Assembly (NCBI RefSeq): GCF_015453285.1
Contig: NZ_JADLZT010000001.1
Span: forward strand, 248,001 to 312,000
Reading direction: 5' to 3'
DNA: 64,000 nucleotides
Source of the DNA: Lysobacter niastensis
GTDB taxonomy: Bacteria; Pseudomonadota; Gammaproteobacteria; Xanthomonadales; Xanthomonadaceae
Shown: positions 7,773 to 16,578 of the stretch, piece by piece
How positions within the stretch are numbered: the first letter of the stretch is position 1
How the letters are laid out: every line of letters starts with the position of its first letter
Position numbers and translations under genes: made by a program
The notes under the pieces: model-generated
What the model was told of the DNA's origin: nothing
Seen by the model: only the letters and a program-made list of their open reading frames with translations
Database searches by the model: none

Positions 7773-9041
7773 TCAGTGACTCCGCATGTCATCGCGGAGC
7801 CTGCGCACGCCGTCGCGATCGACCGGGTGGGGCTGTCCGCCAAACCGGCTGCGCAGCCAGCCCGCGAGTGCGGCGACGTCGTCGTCGTTGAGGTCCTGGG
7901 CGAAGCCCGGCATGTCCTGCATGCGCGCCAGTCCCGGGAAGTCGTGTTCCGGGAGACCGTCGAGGATGGCGACGATCAGGTTGTGCGGATCGGCATCGCG
8001 CACGCTGCTGTTGGTGCTCAGCGCGGCCGCGACGTTGGGCATGCCTTCGCCGTCGCGGCCGTGGCAGCCGGAGCACAGATCGAGGTAGTGTCGACGGCCC
8101 TGTTCGGGCGTTCCACTTGTCGCGGATGCGATCCGCTTCGCCGGCGGCGGCGTGTCGCCGAGCAGGTAGGTGGCCATCGCATCGAGATCGGACGCCGGCA
8201 GCCGGCTGGTGGACAGGTTGACCACCTTCAGCATCTCGTCGGAGGCCACCGCATTGGCGCTGACGCCGCCGCCGAGATAGGAGCGCAATTGCGTGGCGTC
8301 CCAGCCGCGCGCCGACAAAGCCGTCGGCGTGATGTCGGGAGCGGCGAAGCGGCCCATCCTGCTGTTGCCGGCCAATGGATGGTCGCGGTCGACCTGGCCA
8401 AAGCGGCCGCGCGGGCTGTGGCATTCGCCGCAGTGGCCGAGTGTTTCGACCAGGTAGCGGCCGCGCTGCCAGGAAACGGAGCTGCCCTGCGATGCGGGGC
8501 GAGTCTCGGCGCCTGCGAACAACAGGTTCCAGCCGTGGATGCCGCTGCGGAGGTTGAAGGGGAAGTGCACGCCGTTCTTCAGGTTGGCCTGCGCCACCGG
8601 CGGTTGCTGCATGAGGAACGTATAGATCGCGTCGCTGTCGGCGCGCGTCATCGTCTTGTAGGACACGTACGGCATCGCCGGATAGAGCTGGTGCCCGTCA
8701 CGGGCTTCGCCGCGCGTGATGGTGTGGAAGAACTCGTCGGCGGTGTAACGGCCGATGCCATGGTCGGGATCGGGCGTGATGTTGGTGCCGTGGATCGTGC
8801 CGAACGGGGAGCCCAACGGCACTCCACCGGCGAACGGCGCGCCGCCTTCGGCGGTGTGGCACGCGGCGCAATCGGCCGCATCGGCGAGGCGGCGTCCGTG
8901 TGCGATCTGCTCCGGCGTCGCCGACACGCGCTGTATCGGGCCGCGCGACGACCACCAGCGCGACAGCCACGACACCAGTACCACCACCAGCACGATCAGC
9001 AGCAGCCAGGCCAGCATGCGTTTCCAGCCGGTGCGGGTCAT
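7773..9041 (-). CDS. membrane-anchored triheme c-type cytochrome of the molybdenum hydroxylase operon
   Basis: A 422-residue protein. One N-terminal membrane segment (MLAWLLLIVLVVVLVSWL) anchors three cytochrome c domains with heme motifs CAACH, CGECH and CSGCH. This is the architecture of the cytochrome subunit of membrane-bound alcohol, aldehyde and gluconate dehydrogenases. Here it should pass electrons from the molybdenum/2Fe-2S dehydrogenase, encoded just upstream, to the respiratory chain. Its ATG overlaps the stop of the 2Fe-2S subunit gene (ATGA). Confidence 0.92.
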   Translation of the reverse strand: MTRTGWKRMLAWLLLIVLVVVLVSWLSRWWSSRGPIQRVSATPEQIAHGRRLADAADCAACHTAEGGAPFAGGVPLGSPFGTIHGTNITPDPDHGIGRYTADEFFHTITRGEARDGHQLYPAMPYVSYKTMTRADSDAIYTFLMQQPPVAQANLKNGVHFPFNLRSGIHGWNLLFAGAETRPASQGSSVSWQRGRYLVETLGHCGECHSPRGRFGQVDRDHPLAGNSRMGRFAAPDITPTALSARGWDATQLRSYLGGGVSANAVASDEMLKVVNLSTSRLPASDLDAMATYLLGDTPPPAKRIASATSGTPEQGRRHYLDLCSGCHGRDGEGMPNVAAALSTNSSVRDADPHNLIVAILDGLPEHDFPGLARMQDMPGFAQDLNDDDVAALAGWLRSRFGGQPHPVDRDGVRRLRDDMRSH

Positions 9042-9610
9042 GGCGCGCCCTCCTTGCCGGCATCGCGCACCAGGCCAGGCGTTGCCAATACCAGGTCCTT
9101 CACCGCCTGGTAGTAGCGGACGTAGCCCGTGCAGCGGCACAGGTGCGGGTTCAGCGCTTCGGTGATCGTGGCTTCGAGGGCGTCGCGGGAGACCGGTGTC
9201 TTCTTCAGGCGCTCGACCAGCACCGTCGCGGCGTTGACGAAGCCCGGGGTGCAATAGCCGCACTGGAAACTGAAGTGGTCGAGGAAGGCCTGCTGCACCG
9301 GTGACAGCTCGGTGATCGCGCCCGTGTCGTCGCGCTTCGCGTGCCCTTCGACCGTACGGATCTGCTTGCCATCGAAGTAATGCGCGCCGGTGATGCAGCT
9401 GCGCACCTCGCGCGGGCCGTGTTCGTCGTCGACGATGACGGTGCAGGCGCGGCACACGCCCTGGCCGCAACCGAAGCGCGTGCCGGTGAGGCCGAGGTAC
9501 TCGTGCAGCACGTCGACCAGCATCATGTCCTCGGGGATGTCGAGCGGGCCGTGCGCGCGTCCGTTGACGTGCAGGCGCAGCGGCCGTTTGCTGCCCAGCT
9601 TGGCGCTCAT
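9038..9610 (-). CDS. 2Fe-2S subunit of xanthine dehydrogenase-family enzyme (isoquinoline 1-oxidoreductase alpha-like)
   Basis: A 190-residue protein. The N-terminal plant-ferredoxin-like domain has FGCGQGVCRAC and a later SCITG cysteine for the first cluster; the C-terminal helical domain has QCGYCTPGF and HLCRCTGY for the second. These are the two clusters of the small subunits of xanthine dehydrogenase-family hydroxylases. It relays electrons from the molybdopterin subunit to the cytochrome c subunit. Both ends overlap neighbours by ATGA, so the three genes form one translationally coupled operon. Confidence 0.93.
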   Translation of the reverse strand: MSAKLGSKRPLRLHVNGRAHGPLDIPEDMMLVDVLHEYLGLTGTRFGCGQGVCRACTVIVDDEHGPREVRSCITGAHYFDGKQIRTVEGHAKRDDTGAITELSPVQQAFLDHFSFQCGYCTPGFVNAATVLVERLKKTPVSRDALEATITEALNPHLCRCTGYVRYYQAVKDLVLATPGLVRDAGKEGAP

Positions 9611-12459
9611 GCCGTTTCCTCCGTGGCATCCACGCGGCCGCTGGCGAGCGCCGACCGCACCTTTTCAGCAGTCACCGGCAACTCGCGGAAGCGCAGCCCG
9701 GTGGCGTGGGCGATGGCGTTCACGATGGCGGGCACCACCGCGATCATCACCACTTCGGCCATGCCCTTCGGTGGATCGCTGTCGGACAGCGCGGGTAGCA
9801 CTTCGCCGGACTGTTGCCACACCGCCACGTCCTTCGCCCGAGGCAGCGTGTAGCGGTTGAAGTTCCAGGTGCCGTTGCCGGGGCCGTCCTCGTACAGCGG
9901 CAGGTACTCATGCAGCGCATGGCCGATCCCCATCGCCAACCCGCCCTGCAACTGGCCGGAGACGAGCTCAGGCACGATCGGGTTTCCGCATTCGAGCACC
10001 GAGTGATGGTTGAGAAGCTCGACTTCGCCGCTCGCCGTATCGACCGCAACCTCGGCGATCGTGCCGATCGCGCTGTAGTAGACGACGCCCGCGTTGTTGC
10101 GCTGCGCGGGCGGGTAGTGCGCGCGCGTGCGCTCGATCATGCGGTAGCCGTTGGCGGTCGGCGTGCCCCGGCCTTCGCCTTGCCCATCGCCCCAGCGCAG
10201 CGCGATGCCGTCCAGCGGCAGGCGTGCATCGCTGCCTTCGAGGGGGAACTCCGCCTCGGCCCACTGCCAGCGGTTGAACGTGTGCACGATCGCGCCGGTC
10301 GCCAAGCCCAGTTCGAACGCCTTGGCGACCAGTTGCTGCAACGGCAATGGCGTGAGTCCGCCGGCGGTGAGCTTGCCGTCGACCCAGCGCGCTTCTTCGC
10401 GCCGCACGACCAGCGGTGCAAGCTGGCCGCCGCCGAAGCCCTGGCCCCAGATCGCCAGCGCCGCCGGCCACAGGCCCTGCGTGAACAGCAGCCGCGCCGC
10501 TTCGCGGGTGGCGTGGCCGAAGAAATACGCCGAGTTGCTGGCGCTGCTCGGGCTGACGTAGTGCGGCGTCCAGCGAGGGTTGCCGACGTTGCGATCCTGT
10601 TCGGCCTGCTGCATCAGCCAGGGATCGCCGGTCTCGAACATCGGCAACTCCGGCCACTGCGTGTCGCCGGTGCGGATTTCGTCGGCGGGTCGGCCGAGCC
10701 AGGGAATACACAGCGCCGACTGGCTGGTGGCCATGCCGGTGCCCATGTCGATGCCGATGTGCCGCAGCAGCACCTTCCCTTCGCGCGACAGCGACACCTC
10801 GGCGAACGCGGCTTCGGCACCGGTGCCGAAATCCTTCTGCACGCAGCCGAAGCCGATTCCGTAGCGCTTGCCCGGATGCGCGGCTTCGAACTCGCGTTTG
10901 CGCTGTTCTCGCTGCTGCCATAGCGGATGCGCGCGGCACTTCGCCAGCACCTCGTCGGCGCGCTGTGCGCCGCCGGGAATCGCGCCCTGCGTGTTCTTCA
11001 TCCCCGATGTGAACACGTTGCGCTGGCGCAGTTCGATCGGGTCGAGCTTGAGCTCGGCCGCGACTTCGTCGACCAGCATCTCGGTCGCGCCCATGCTCTG
11101 CAACGTGCCGTAGCCGCGTGCCGAACCGGCGTCGAGCGCGCGCGATGAGATGACCGTGCTGGCCAGGTCGCTTTGGGGAAAGTAGTAGATCGACTGCGCC
11201 GCCGTCGCAGCGACCAGGCACACCGAGGGCGAGAAGTTCTGGCGGCCGCCACCGTCGCCGTGCATCGTGCCCTGGAAGATGTCGAACTTTCCGCTGGCTC
11301 GATCCACCGCGATTCGATAGCGGATGCGGAAGCTGTGGCGCTTCAGGCTCGACTGGAACTGCTCGTAGCGGTCGTTGGCCAGCCGCACGGGCCGGCCATC
11401 GCCGTACAGACCCGCCATCAGCGCGTAGAACGGGAACGGGTTGTGGTCCTTGGAGCCGTAGCCGACGGTGTAGCAGGGGTGCAGGATCAGGCGTTTCACG
11501 CCGAGCCCGCTGGCGGCCAGCATGCGCGCGCCGTCCTCGGCGACTTCGTGTGGAGACTGGGTGGCAGCGACGAGGTGCATCGTGCCGGTGGCGGGGTCGA
11601 ACCAGCCGTTGCCGTTATCGAGCTCGAATGCGGCGGTGTCGATCGACTGCGAGAAGTACTCGCGCTCCATCACCAGCGTGCCGGCAGCGGGCGCATCGAG
11701 CGCAGTCGCGATGGCTTCGGCGTGTGCCATGCCTTGCGCGTCGATGGCACCGTTGGCGTTGCCCTGTGGCCATTGCGGGATGTTCTTGCGGTAGCCCGCC
11801 GGGAACAGCGGCGTGTCCTTGAGGCTGGAGTAGGCGTCGTCTTCGAAAGGTGTCGCGCCACCTACGCGCACGTAACGGAAGCTGGCCCACGGCGGACGCT
11901 CCAGGGGGCCGGTCTGCGCGCCCCAGCGGATTACTTCGTCATGGAACTTCAGCGCGGTCTTGGCAGTGCGGAAGCGGGCGAAGTCGTGCCACACGAGCAG
12001 TGCCACGGCGTGACCGAGATAGGCCGGCGTCTTGCCTTCCGGCAGCAACATGTCCTCGCCGTAGAACGGCGGGAAACGCACGCCGTCGCGCTCCAGGTCG
12101 GCGGCGGTGACGATGTGGTCGGGCTTGAGCGTGGCATCGAGGATCGACAGATCGAAGCCTGCGTAGGCTCGGTCGGCACGGCCGACCCGCAGCAGCATTG
12201 CGTGCGCCTGCTCTTGTGGCCAGCCGGGCATGTCGCGGCCGCGGATGTCGTAGCTGAAGACCTTCTCGCCGGTGACCTTGGCGGTGGCGTCGGTGCGGTA
12301 TCGGATGCGGCCGGTCGAGGCGTCCCAAGGCAACGGCCGCTGCCGCTCGCGTTCGAACAGCGCTGCCAGCGCCGCGCTGCCCGGTGGCGCGATATAGACC
12401 GCGATGCCCGCGACCACGCTGCACTTCAGGAAGTCGCGGCGACTCAAGCGGGCTGGCAT
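9607..12459 (-). CDS. molybdopterin-binding subunit of xanthine dehydrogenase-family enzyme (isoquinoline 1-oxidoreductase beta-like)
   Basis: About 950 residues. The protein starts with a Tat signal (LSRRDFLKCSVVAGIAVYI), so the folded cofactor-loaded enzyme should be exported. The body follows the large subunits of the aldehyde/isoquinoline oxidoreductase branch, with the C-terminal LPVTAEKVRSAL block. Near the C-terminus the usual KGxGE catalytic motif reads KGMAE. The substrate is probably an aldehyde or N-heterocycle. The ATG at 12459 is preferred because it gives the Tat motif at once and GGAGCG lies upstream; a GTG 39 nt earlier is the alternative. Confidence 0.9.
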   Translation of the reverse strand: MPARLSRRDFLKCSVVAGIAVYIAPPGSAALAALFERERQRPLPWDASTGRIRYRTDATAKVTGEKVFSYDIRGRDMPGWPQEQAHAMLLRVGRADRAYAGFDLSILDATLKPDHIVTAADLERDGVRFPPFYGEDMLLPEGKTPAYLGHAVALLVWHDFARFRTAKTALKFHDEVIRWGAQTGPLERPPWASFRYVRVGGATPFEDDAYSSLKDTPLFPAGYRKNIPQWPQGNANGAIDAQGMAHAEAIATALDAPAAGTLVMEREYFSQSIDTAAFELDNGNGWFDPATGTMHLVAATQSPHEVAEDGARMLAASGLGVKRLILHPCYTVGYGSKDHNPFPFYALMAGLYGDGRPVRLANDRYEQFQSSLKRHSFRIRYRIAVDRASGKFDIFQGTMHGDGGGRQNFSPSVCLVAATAAQSIYYFPQSDLASTVISSRALDAGSARGYGTLQSMGATEMLVDEVAAELKLDPIELRQRNVFTSGMKNTQGAIPGGAQRADEVLAKCRAHPLWQQREQRKREFEAAHPGKRYGIGFGCVQKDFGTGAEAAFAEVSLSREGKVLLRHIGIDMGTGMATSQSALCIPWLGRPADEIRTGDTQWPELPMFETGDPWLMQQAEQDRNVGNPRWTPHYVSPSSASNSAYFFGHATREAARLLFTQGLWPAALAIWGQGFGGGQLAPLVVRREEARWVDGKLTAGGLTPLPLQQLVAKAFELGLATGAIVHTFNRWQWAEAEFPLEGSDARLPLDGIALRWGDGQGEGRGTPTANGYRMIERTRAHYPPAQRNNAGVVYYSAIGTIAEVAVDTASGEVELLNHHSVLECGNPIVPELVSGQLQGGLAMGIGHALHEYLPLYEDGPGNGTWNFNRYTLPRAKDVAVWQQSGEVLPALSDSDPPKGMAEVVMIAVVPAIVNAIAHATGLRFRELPVTAEKVRSALASGRVDATEETA

Positions 12460-12832
12460 GGCGAAGCGCTCCGGCTGGCCTGCGGCGATCTTAACCACAG
12501 TTGCCGGGACCGCCTAACCACGGCAGCAGAAACTATTCCCCAGGACGTTGGCGGCCGCAGCTATCGTCGGCCCGGGAGCGTGCCGACGTCGGCTCTGCGC
12601 AGGCGGTTCCTGATAAACCACCGGAAGTTGTCATCACCCGGTGACAACGGCGAATCCGTATCGTTTCGCAAGGCCCGTTCGGGGCCTCGGCGCCAAGGCG
12701 CCAAATGCCTGGCTCACTGGATATCAACGACGTGCCTCGCCCGTCCCGCTGGTTGATGCGGAAGGCGCGATCCCGCTTCCCCGCGTGTCGTCAGGCCAAT
12801 CCAGCTCCCATCAAGTTCGAGGAGACGCGCGC
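12460..12832. other. 373-bp divergent intergenic region (dehydrogenase operon / arylsulfatase)
   Basis: No convincing gene. It must hold promoters for both directions. Visible elements are an inverted repeat GTTGTCA-N8-TGACAAC at 12627-12648, a 6-bp hairpin AGGCCC-GTTCG-GGGCCT at 12671-12687 and a repeated GGCGCC pair at about 12690-12703. I could not assign clear -35/-10 boxes. Confidence 0.5.
12627..12648. promoter_or_regulatory. inverted repeat, candidate operator upstream of arylsulfatase
   Basis: GTTGTCA and TGACAAC are perfect 7-bp arms separated by 8 bp (TCACCCGG). The size and symmetry suit a dimeric regulator. It lies about 185 bp upstream of the arylsulfatase ATG and 170 bp upstream of the divergent dehydrogenase gene, so either could be controlled. 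No regulator gene is adjacent. Confidence 0.35.
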
Positions 12833-14335
12833 ATGGCAAGCAAGACGAAGCAACCCAACATTCTCGTGATGTGGGGGGACGACATTGGCCAGTCGAATCT
12901 GAGTTGCTATACGAAGGGCTTGATGGGTTATCGCACGCCCAACATCGACCGGATCGCGAAGGAAGGGATGATCTTCACCGATGCCTACGCAGAGCAAAGC
13001 TGTACGGCGGGCCGCGCGTCGTTCCTTACCGGACAATGCGGCCTGCGGACCGGGCTCACCAAGGTCGGCCTCCCCGGCGCAGGACTCGGGCTCAAGGCAA
13101 AGGACATCACCGTCGCCGAAGCCCTCAAGGGGCAGGGCTATCGCACCGGCCAATTCGGCAAGAACCACCTGGGCGACCTGGACGAGCACCTGCCGACCAT
13201 GCATGGTTTCGATGAGTTCTTCGGCAACCTCTACCACCTGAACGCCGAGGAAGAGCCGGAACACGTCGATTACCCGATCGATCCCGAGTTCAAGAAGAAG
13301 TACGGGCCGCGCGGCGTGCTGCATTGCTGGGCCGACGGCAAGGGCGGGCAGAAGATCGAGAACACTGGCCCGCTCACGAAGAAGCGGATGGAAACCTGCG
13401 ACGAAGAGTTCATGGAGGCCGCCAAGAAGTTCATCAAGGCCGCGCACGAAGCAGGCGAACCGTTCTTCGTCTGGTTCAACACCACGCACATGCATGCCTT
13501 CACGCACGTGCATCCGGATTGGCGCGGGAAGGCCGGACACTGGCAGTCCGAATACCACGACACGATGCTGTACCACGACGATTGCATCGGCCAGATGCTC
13601 GCTCTTCTCGACGAGCTCGGCATTGCGGACAACACGTTCGTGCAGTACAGCACCGACAACGGGCCGCACATGAACACCTGGCCGGATGCCGGCACCACGC
13701 CATTCCGCAACGAGAAGAACTCGAGTTGGGAAGGCGCCTACCGCATCCCGTGCATGGTGCGCTTCCCTGGCAAGATCGCGGCCGGGTCGGAGTCCAACGA
13801 GATCGTCAGTCACCAGGACTGGTTCCCCACCATCCTTGCGATCGCCGGCGATGCCGACATCAAGGAGAAGCTCCTGAAGGGGCACAAGGTCGGCAACAAG
13901 ACCTTCAAGGTGCACCTGGACGGCTACAACCTGTGGCCGTACCTGACTGGCAAGGAAAAACAGAGTCCGCGCAAGTCGTTCGTCTATTTCACCGACGAGG
14001 GCGAGGTCGCTGCGCTGCGCTACGAGAACTGGAAGATGTTGTTCATGGAGCAGCGTGTCCCCGGCACGCTGAAGATCTGGCAGGAGCCGTTCATCACGTT
14101 GCGCACGCCATACATCTTCAATCTGCGAACAGATCCGTATGAGCGTGCGCAGATCACCTCGAACACTTACTACGACTGGATGTTCCGACGCATCTACCTG
14201 CTGGTGCCGGCGCAAGCCTACGTCCAGGAGTTCCTGATGAGTTTCAAGGAGTTCCCCCCGAGCCAGAAGGCGGCCACCTTCAATCTGGAGAGCGTGCTCG
14301 CCAGTCTGGAGAATGCTTCGTCCGGCGGCGCATGA
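12833..14335 (+). CDS. arylsulfatase (sulfatase family, cytosolic)
   Basis: A 500-residue protein preceded by GAGGAGA. It has the alkaline phosphatase-like sulfatase fold: metal ligands in VMWGDDIG near the N-terminus, the formylglycine site SCTAGRASFLTG with Cys57 as the residue to be converted, KNHLGD, and YSTDNGPH for the second metal-ligand pair. No signal peptide is seen, which suggests action in the cytosol or an unrecognised export route. The Cys type needs a formylglycine-generating enzyme; none is in the window. It hydrolyses sulfate esters, substrate unknown. It ends with a strong hairpin terminator. Confidence 0.92.
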   Translation: MASKTKQPNILVMWGDDIGQSNLSCYTKGLMGYRTPNIDRIAKEGMIFTDAYAEQSCTAGRASFLTGQCGLRTGLTKVGLPGAGLGLKAKDITVAEALKGQGYRTGQFGKNHLGDLDEHLPTMHGFDEFFGNLYHLNAEEEPEHVDYPIDPEFKKKYGPRGVLHCWADGKGGQKIENTGPLTKKRMETCDEEFMEAAKKFIKAAHEAGEPFFVWFNTTHMHAFTHVHPDWRGKAGHWQSEYHDTMLYHDDCIGQMLALLDELGIADNTFVQYSTDNGPHMNTWPDAGTTPFRNEKNSSWEGAYRIPCMVRFPGKIAAGSESNEIVSHQDWFPTILAIAGDADIKEKLLKGHKVGNKTFKVHLDGYNLWPYLTGKEKQSPRKSFVYFTDEGEVAALRYENWKMLFMEQRVPGTLKIWQEPFITLRTPYIFNLRTDPYERAQITSNTYYDWMFRRIYLLVPAQAYVQEFLMSFKEFPPSQKAATFNLESVLASLENASSGGA

Positions 14336-14357
14336 CGTCTGTTTCCATGACGTTCCG

Positions 14358-14386
14358 TTGCGGCCCGCCCTGGAGGCGGGCCGCAA
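14358..14386 (+). terminator. hairpin terminator after arylsulfatase
   Basis: A perfect 12-bp stem, TTGCGGCCCGCC with loop CTGGA, 22 nt after the stop. No T-tract follows, so termination may be partial. It sits between convergent genes. Confidence 0.6.
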
Positions 14387-14484
14387 CGCATGGCATCACA
14401 TCGGCGGAGGGGCGTCCGCTCGGCACGCTTTTGATTTCGCCCGTGTGCGCGGGCTAATCCTTTTGACTTGATCTGCACGATGCA

Positions 14485-14506
14485 GGCGCCGCCCGGTCGC
14501 GGCGCC
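14485..14506 (-). terminator. hairpin downstream of sdaA
   Basis: An 8-bp GC-only stem, GGCGCCGC with a 6-nt loop, lies 8 nt after the sdaA stop on the minus strand. No T-tract is present, so this is a weak terminator candidate. The 179-bp gap between the convergent arylsulfatase and sdaA genes holds only these two hairpins. Confidence 0.4.
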
Positions 14507-14514
14507 GCAGGCGG

Positions 14515-15897
14515 TCAGCACTCGATGACGTTGACCGCCAGGCCGCCGCGCGAGGTTTCCTTGTACTTGTCCTGCATGTCGCGGCCGGTGTCGCGCATGG
14601 TCTTGATGACCTTGTCCAGGCTGACCTTGTGCTTGCCGTCGCCGCGCATCGCCATGCGGCTGGCGTTGATCGCCTTCACCGCGCCCATCGCGTTGCGTTC
14701 GATGCAGGGGATCTGCACCAGGCCGCCGATCGGGTCGCAGGTCAGGCCGAGGTTGTGCTCCATGCCGATCTCAGCGGCGTTCTCGATCTGGCTGGGTGTG
14801 CCGCCGATGGCGGCAGTCAGGCCGGCGGCGGCCATCGAGCAGGCCACGCCGACTTCGCCCTGGCAGCCGACCTCGGCGCCGGAGATCGAGGCGTTTTCCT
14901 TGTAGAGGATGCCCACCGCCGCGGCGGTCAGCAGGAACGTGCGCACGCCCTGGATGTTGGCACCCGGGCAGAAGCGGTCGTAGTAGTGCAGCACCGACGG
15001 GATGATGCCGGCCGCGCCATTGGTGGGCGCGGTCACTACGCGGCCGCCGGCCGCATTTTCTTCGTTGACCGCCAGCGCATAGAGGTTGACCCAGTCCAGC
15101 GTGGTCAGCGGGTCGCGCATGGCCGCTTCGGGGCGCGAGGACAGTTCGTTGTGCAGCGCCGGTGCGCGACGCGAGACATGCAGTCCGCCCGGAAGCGTGC
15201 CCTTCGCGCGGACGCCGCGCAGCATGCAGGCCTGCATCGCGTTCCAGATCTCGTCGAGGCCGGCGTTGATCTCCTCCGGCGTGCGCCACACCTGCTCGTT
15301 GGCGTACATCAGCTCGGCGATGCTCAGGCCGTTCTGCTTGCACTGCGCCAGCAGCTCGTCGCCGGAATGGAACGGGTAGGGCAGGTCGGTGGTGTCGGCG
15401 ACGATGCGGTCTTCCGCCGCTTCGTCCTGGTTGACCACGAAGCCGCCGCCGACCGAGTAATAGTCGCGCGTGGCGATCACCTCGCCGTCGGCGTCGTAGG
15501 CGGTGAAGCGCATGCCGTTGGTGTGGAACGGCAGCTTCTGGCGCTTGTTCATGATCAGGTCGTGCTTCTCTTCGAAGGCGACCTCGTGCTGGCCGAACAG
15601 GCGGATGCGCTTCTCGCCGCGGATGCGTTCCAGCGCGTCGGGGATGATGTCGGGGTCGATCTCGTTGGGCCAGTGGCCCTCCAGCCCCATCAGCACCGCC
15701 TTGTCGGTGCCGTGGCCGCGGCCGGTCAGGGCCAGCGAGCCGAAGACTTCGGCGCGGACGCGGGCGGTGCGGGCCAGATCCCCGTTTTCGATCAGCCAGC
15801 GCTGGACGAAACGGGCGGCGGCGCGCATCGGGCCGACGGTGTGCGAGGAACTCGGCCCGATGCCGATCTTGAACAAATCGAAACTGCTGACGGCCAC
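14515..15897 (-). CDS. sdaA: L-serine ammonia-lyase (L-serine dehydratase)
   Basis: A 460-residue single-chain enzyme that converts L-serine to pyruvate and ammonia with a 4Fe-4S cluster acting as Lewis acid. The N-terminal beta domain opens with [20 protein letters not shown], the signature of the family. The C-terminal alpha domain contains the cluster cysteines in [14 protein letters not shown] and [14 protein letters not shown]. Length fits the usual 455-460. Translation starts at GTG 15897 with AGGAG about 8 nt upstream. It appears to be transcribed alone. Confidence 0.97.
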   Translation of the reverse strand: MAVSSFDLFKIGIGPSSSHTVGPMRAAARFVQRWLIENGDLARTARVRAEVFGSLALTGRGHGTDKAVLMGLEGHWPNEIDPDIIPDALERIRGEKRIRLFGQHEVAFEEKHDLIMNKRQKLPFHTNGMRFTAYDADGEVIATRDYYSVGGGFVVNQDEAAEDRIVADTTDLPYPFHSGDELLAQCKQNGLSIAELMYANEQVWRTPEEINAGLDEIWNAMQACMLRGVRAKGTLPGGLHVSRRAPALHNELSSRPEAAMRDPLTTLDWVNLYALAVNEENAAGGRVVTAPTNGAAGIIPSVLHYYDRFCPGANIQGVRTFLLTAAAVGILYKENASISGAEVGCQGEVGVACSMAAAGLTAAIGGTPSQIENAAEIGMEHNLGLTCDPIGGLVQIPCIERNAMGAVKAINASRMAMRGDGKHKVSLDKVIKTMRDTGRDMQDKYKETSRGGLAVNVIEC

Positions 15898-15999
15898 GTG
15901 TAACTACTCCTGGAGCCCCACGAGGGATGGCAAGCGGGGCGATCAGGCTATTCTACGCGCCCCGAAGGCCCCTTCCCGCCATACTGTCCCGCACTGCCG

Positions 16000-16254
16000 A
16001 TGTCCGATCACATCCCCGTGCTGATGCCCGAACTGACCCTGTTCCAGCGCGACGACTGCCACCTTTGCGACCTCGCCCTCGAGGTCCTGGCGGTGGCACG
16101 CGCACCGGAGTTCGAGAGCGTCTTCATCGACGACGACCATGCGCTGGAAACGCGCTACGGCATCCGCGTGCCGGTGCTGCGCGACGAGGGCCGCGGCATG
16201 GAGCTGGACTGGCCGTTCGACGCCGAGGGCGTGCGCCGCTTCCTCGAGAAGTAA
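16000..16254 (+). CDS. glutaredoxin-family protein (DUF836-like)
   Basis: An 84-residue thioredoxin-fold protein with a redox-type CHLC motif in QRDDCHLCDLA and the cis-Pro region IRVPVLRD. This is the short glutaredoxin-like family common in gammaproteobacteria, probably a thiol-disulfide exchange protein with unknown partner. It sits between sdaA (divergent) and a 50-residue minus-strand gene (convergent). Confidence 0.88.
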   Translation: MSDHIPVLMPELTLFQRDDCHLCDLALEVLAVARAPEFESVFIDDDHALETRYGIRVPVLRDEGRGMELDWPFDAEGVRRFLEK

Positions 16255-16267
16255 GCGTGGACGGCGT

Positions 16268-16420
16268 TCAGCCGTGGCGCTTGAAGTACTGCACTTCGCG
16301 CTCGTGCTTTTCCGCCGCGGCGCGGGTCGGGAAGGTGCCCAGGTTGCGGCGCTTGCCGGTGCGCGGGTCCTTCTTGCGCGAATAGAGGCGGTATTCGCCC
16401 GAAGCGAGCTTGCGGATCAT
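16268..16420 (-). CDS. 50-residue basic protein resembling an integrase arm / AP2-like DNA-binding domain
   Basis: A small frame starting MIRKLASGEYRLYSRKKD and continuing with PRTGKRRNLGTFPTRAAAEK to a HEREVQYFKRHG end. It is strongly basic. The pattern of three short strands (EYRLYSR, RNLGTF) followed by one helix (TRAAAEKHEREVQYF) resembles the arm-type/AP2-like DNA-binding domain at the N-terminus of tyrosine recombinases. Here it is a free-standing protein with a normal stop and no integrase nearby. Codon use matches its neighbours. DNA or RNA binding is inference. Confidence 0.7.
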   Translation of the reverse strand: MIRKLASGEYRLYSRKKDPRTGKRRNLGTFPTRAAAEKHEREVQYFKRHG

Positions 16421-16526
16421 GCGGGCCGTCCCGTGTCAGATGAGGCCATCAACGCATGCCGGGCGTAACCCTGCCGTCCGCTCCGCGTCCCGATTCCGTA
16501 AAGGCCTTCACCTTCAGCCGACAAGC

Positions 16527-16550
16527 GAACGGAGCCTTGCGGCTCCGTTC
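16527..16550 (-). terminator. hairpin terminator after the YceI / cytochrome b561 operon
   Basis: A perfect 10-bp stem, GAACGGAGCC with loop TTGC, lies 29 nt beyond the YceI stop on the minus strand. No long T-tract follows. It also separates this operon from the 50-residue gene downstream. Confidence 0.65.
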
Positions 16551-16578
16551 ATGGTGACGACGCTGCTCGCGTTTGATT

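Noticed and set aside
12791-14386. Open frame of about 530 codons antisense to the arylsulfatase
   Set aside because: The sulfatase motifs fix the coding strand. The antisense frame crosses the terminator hairpin and lacks a start signal.
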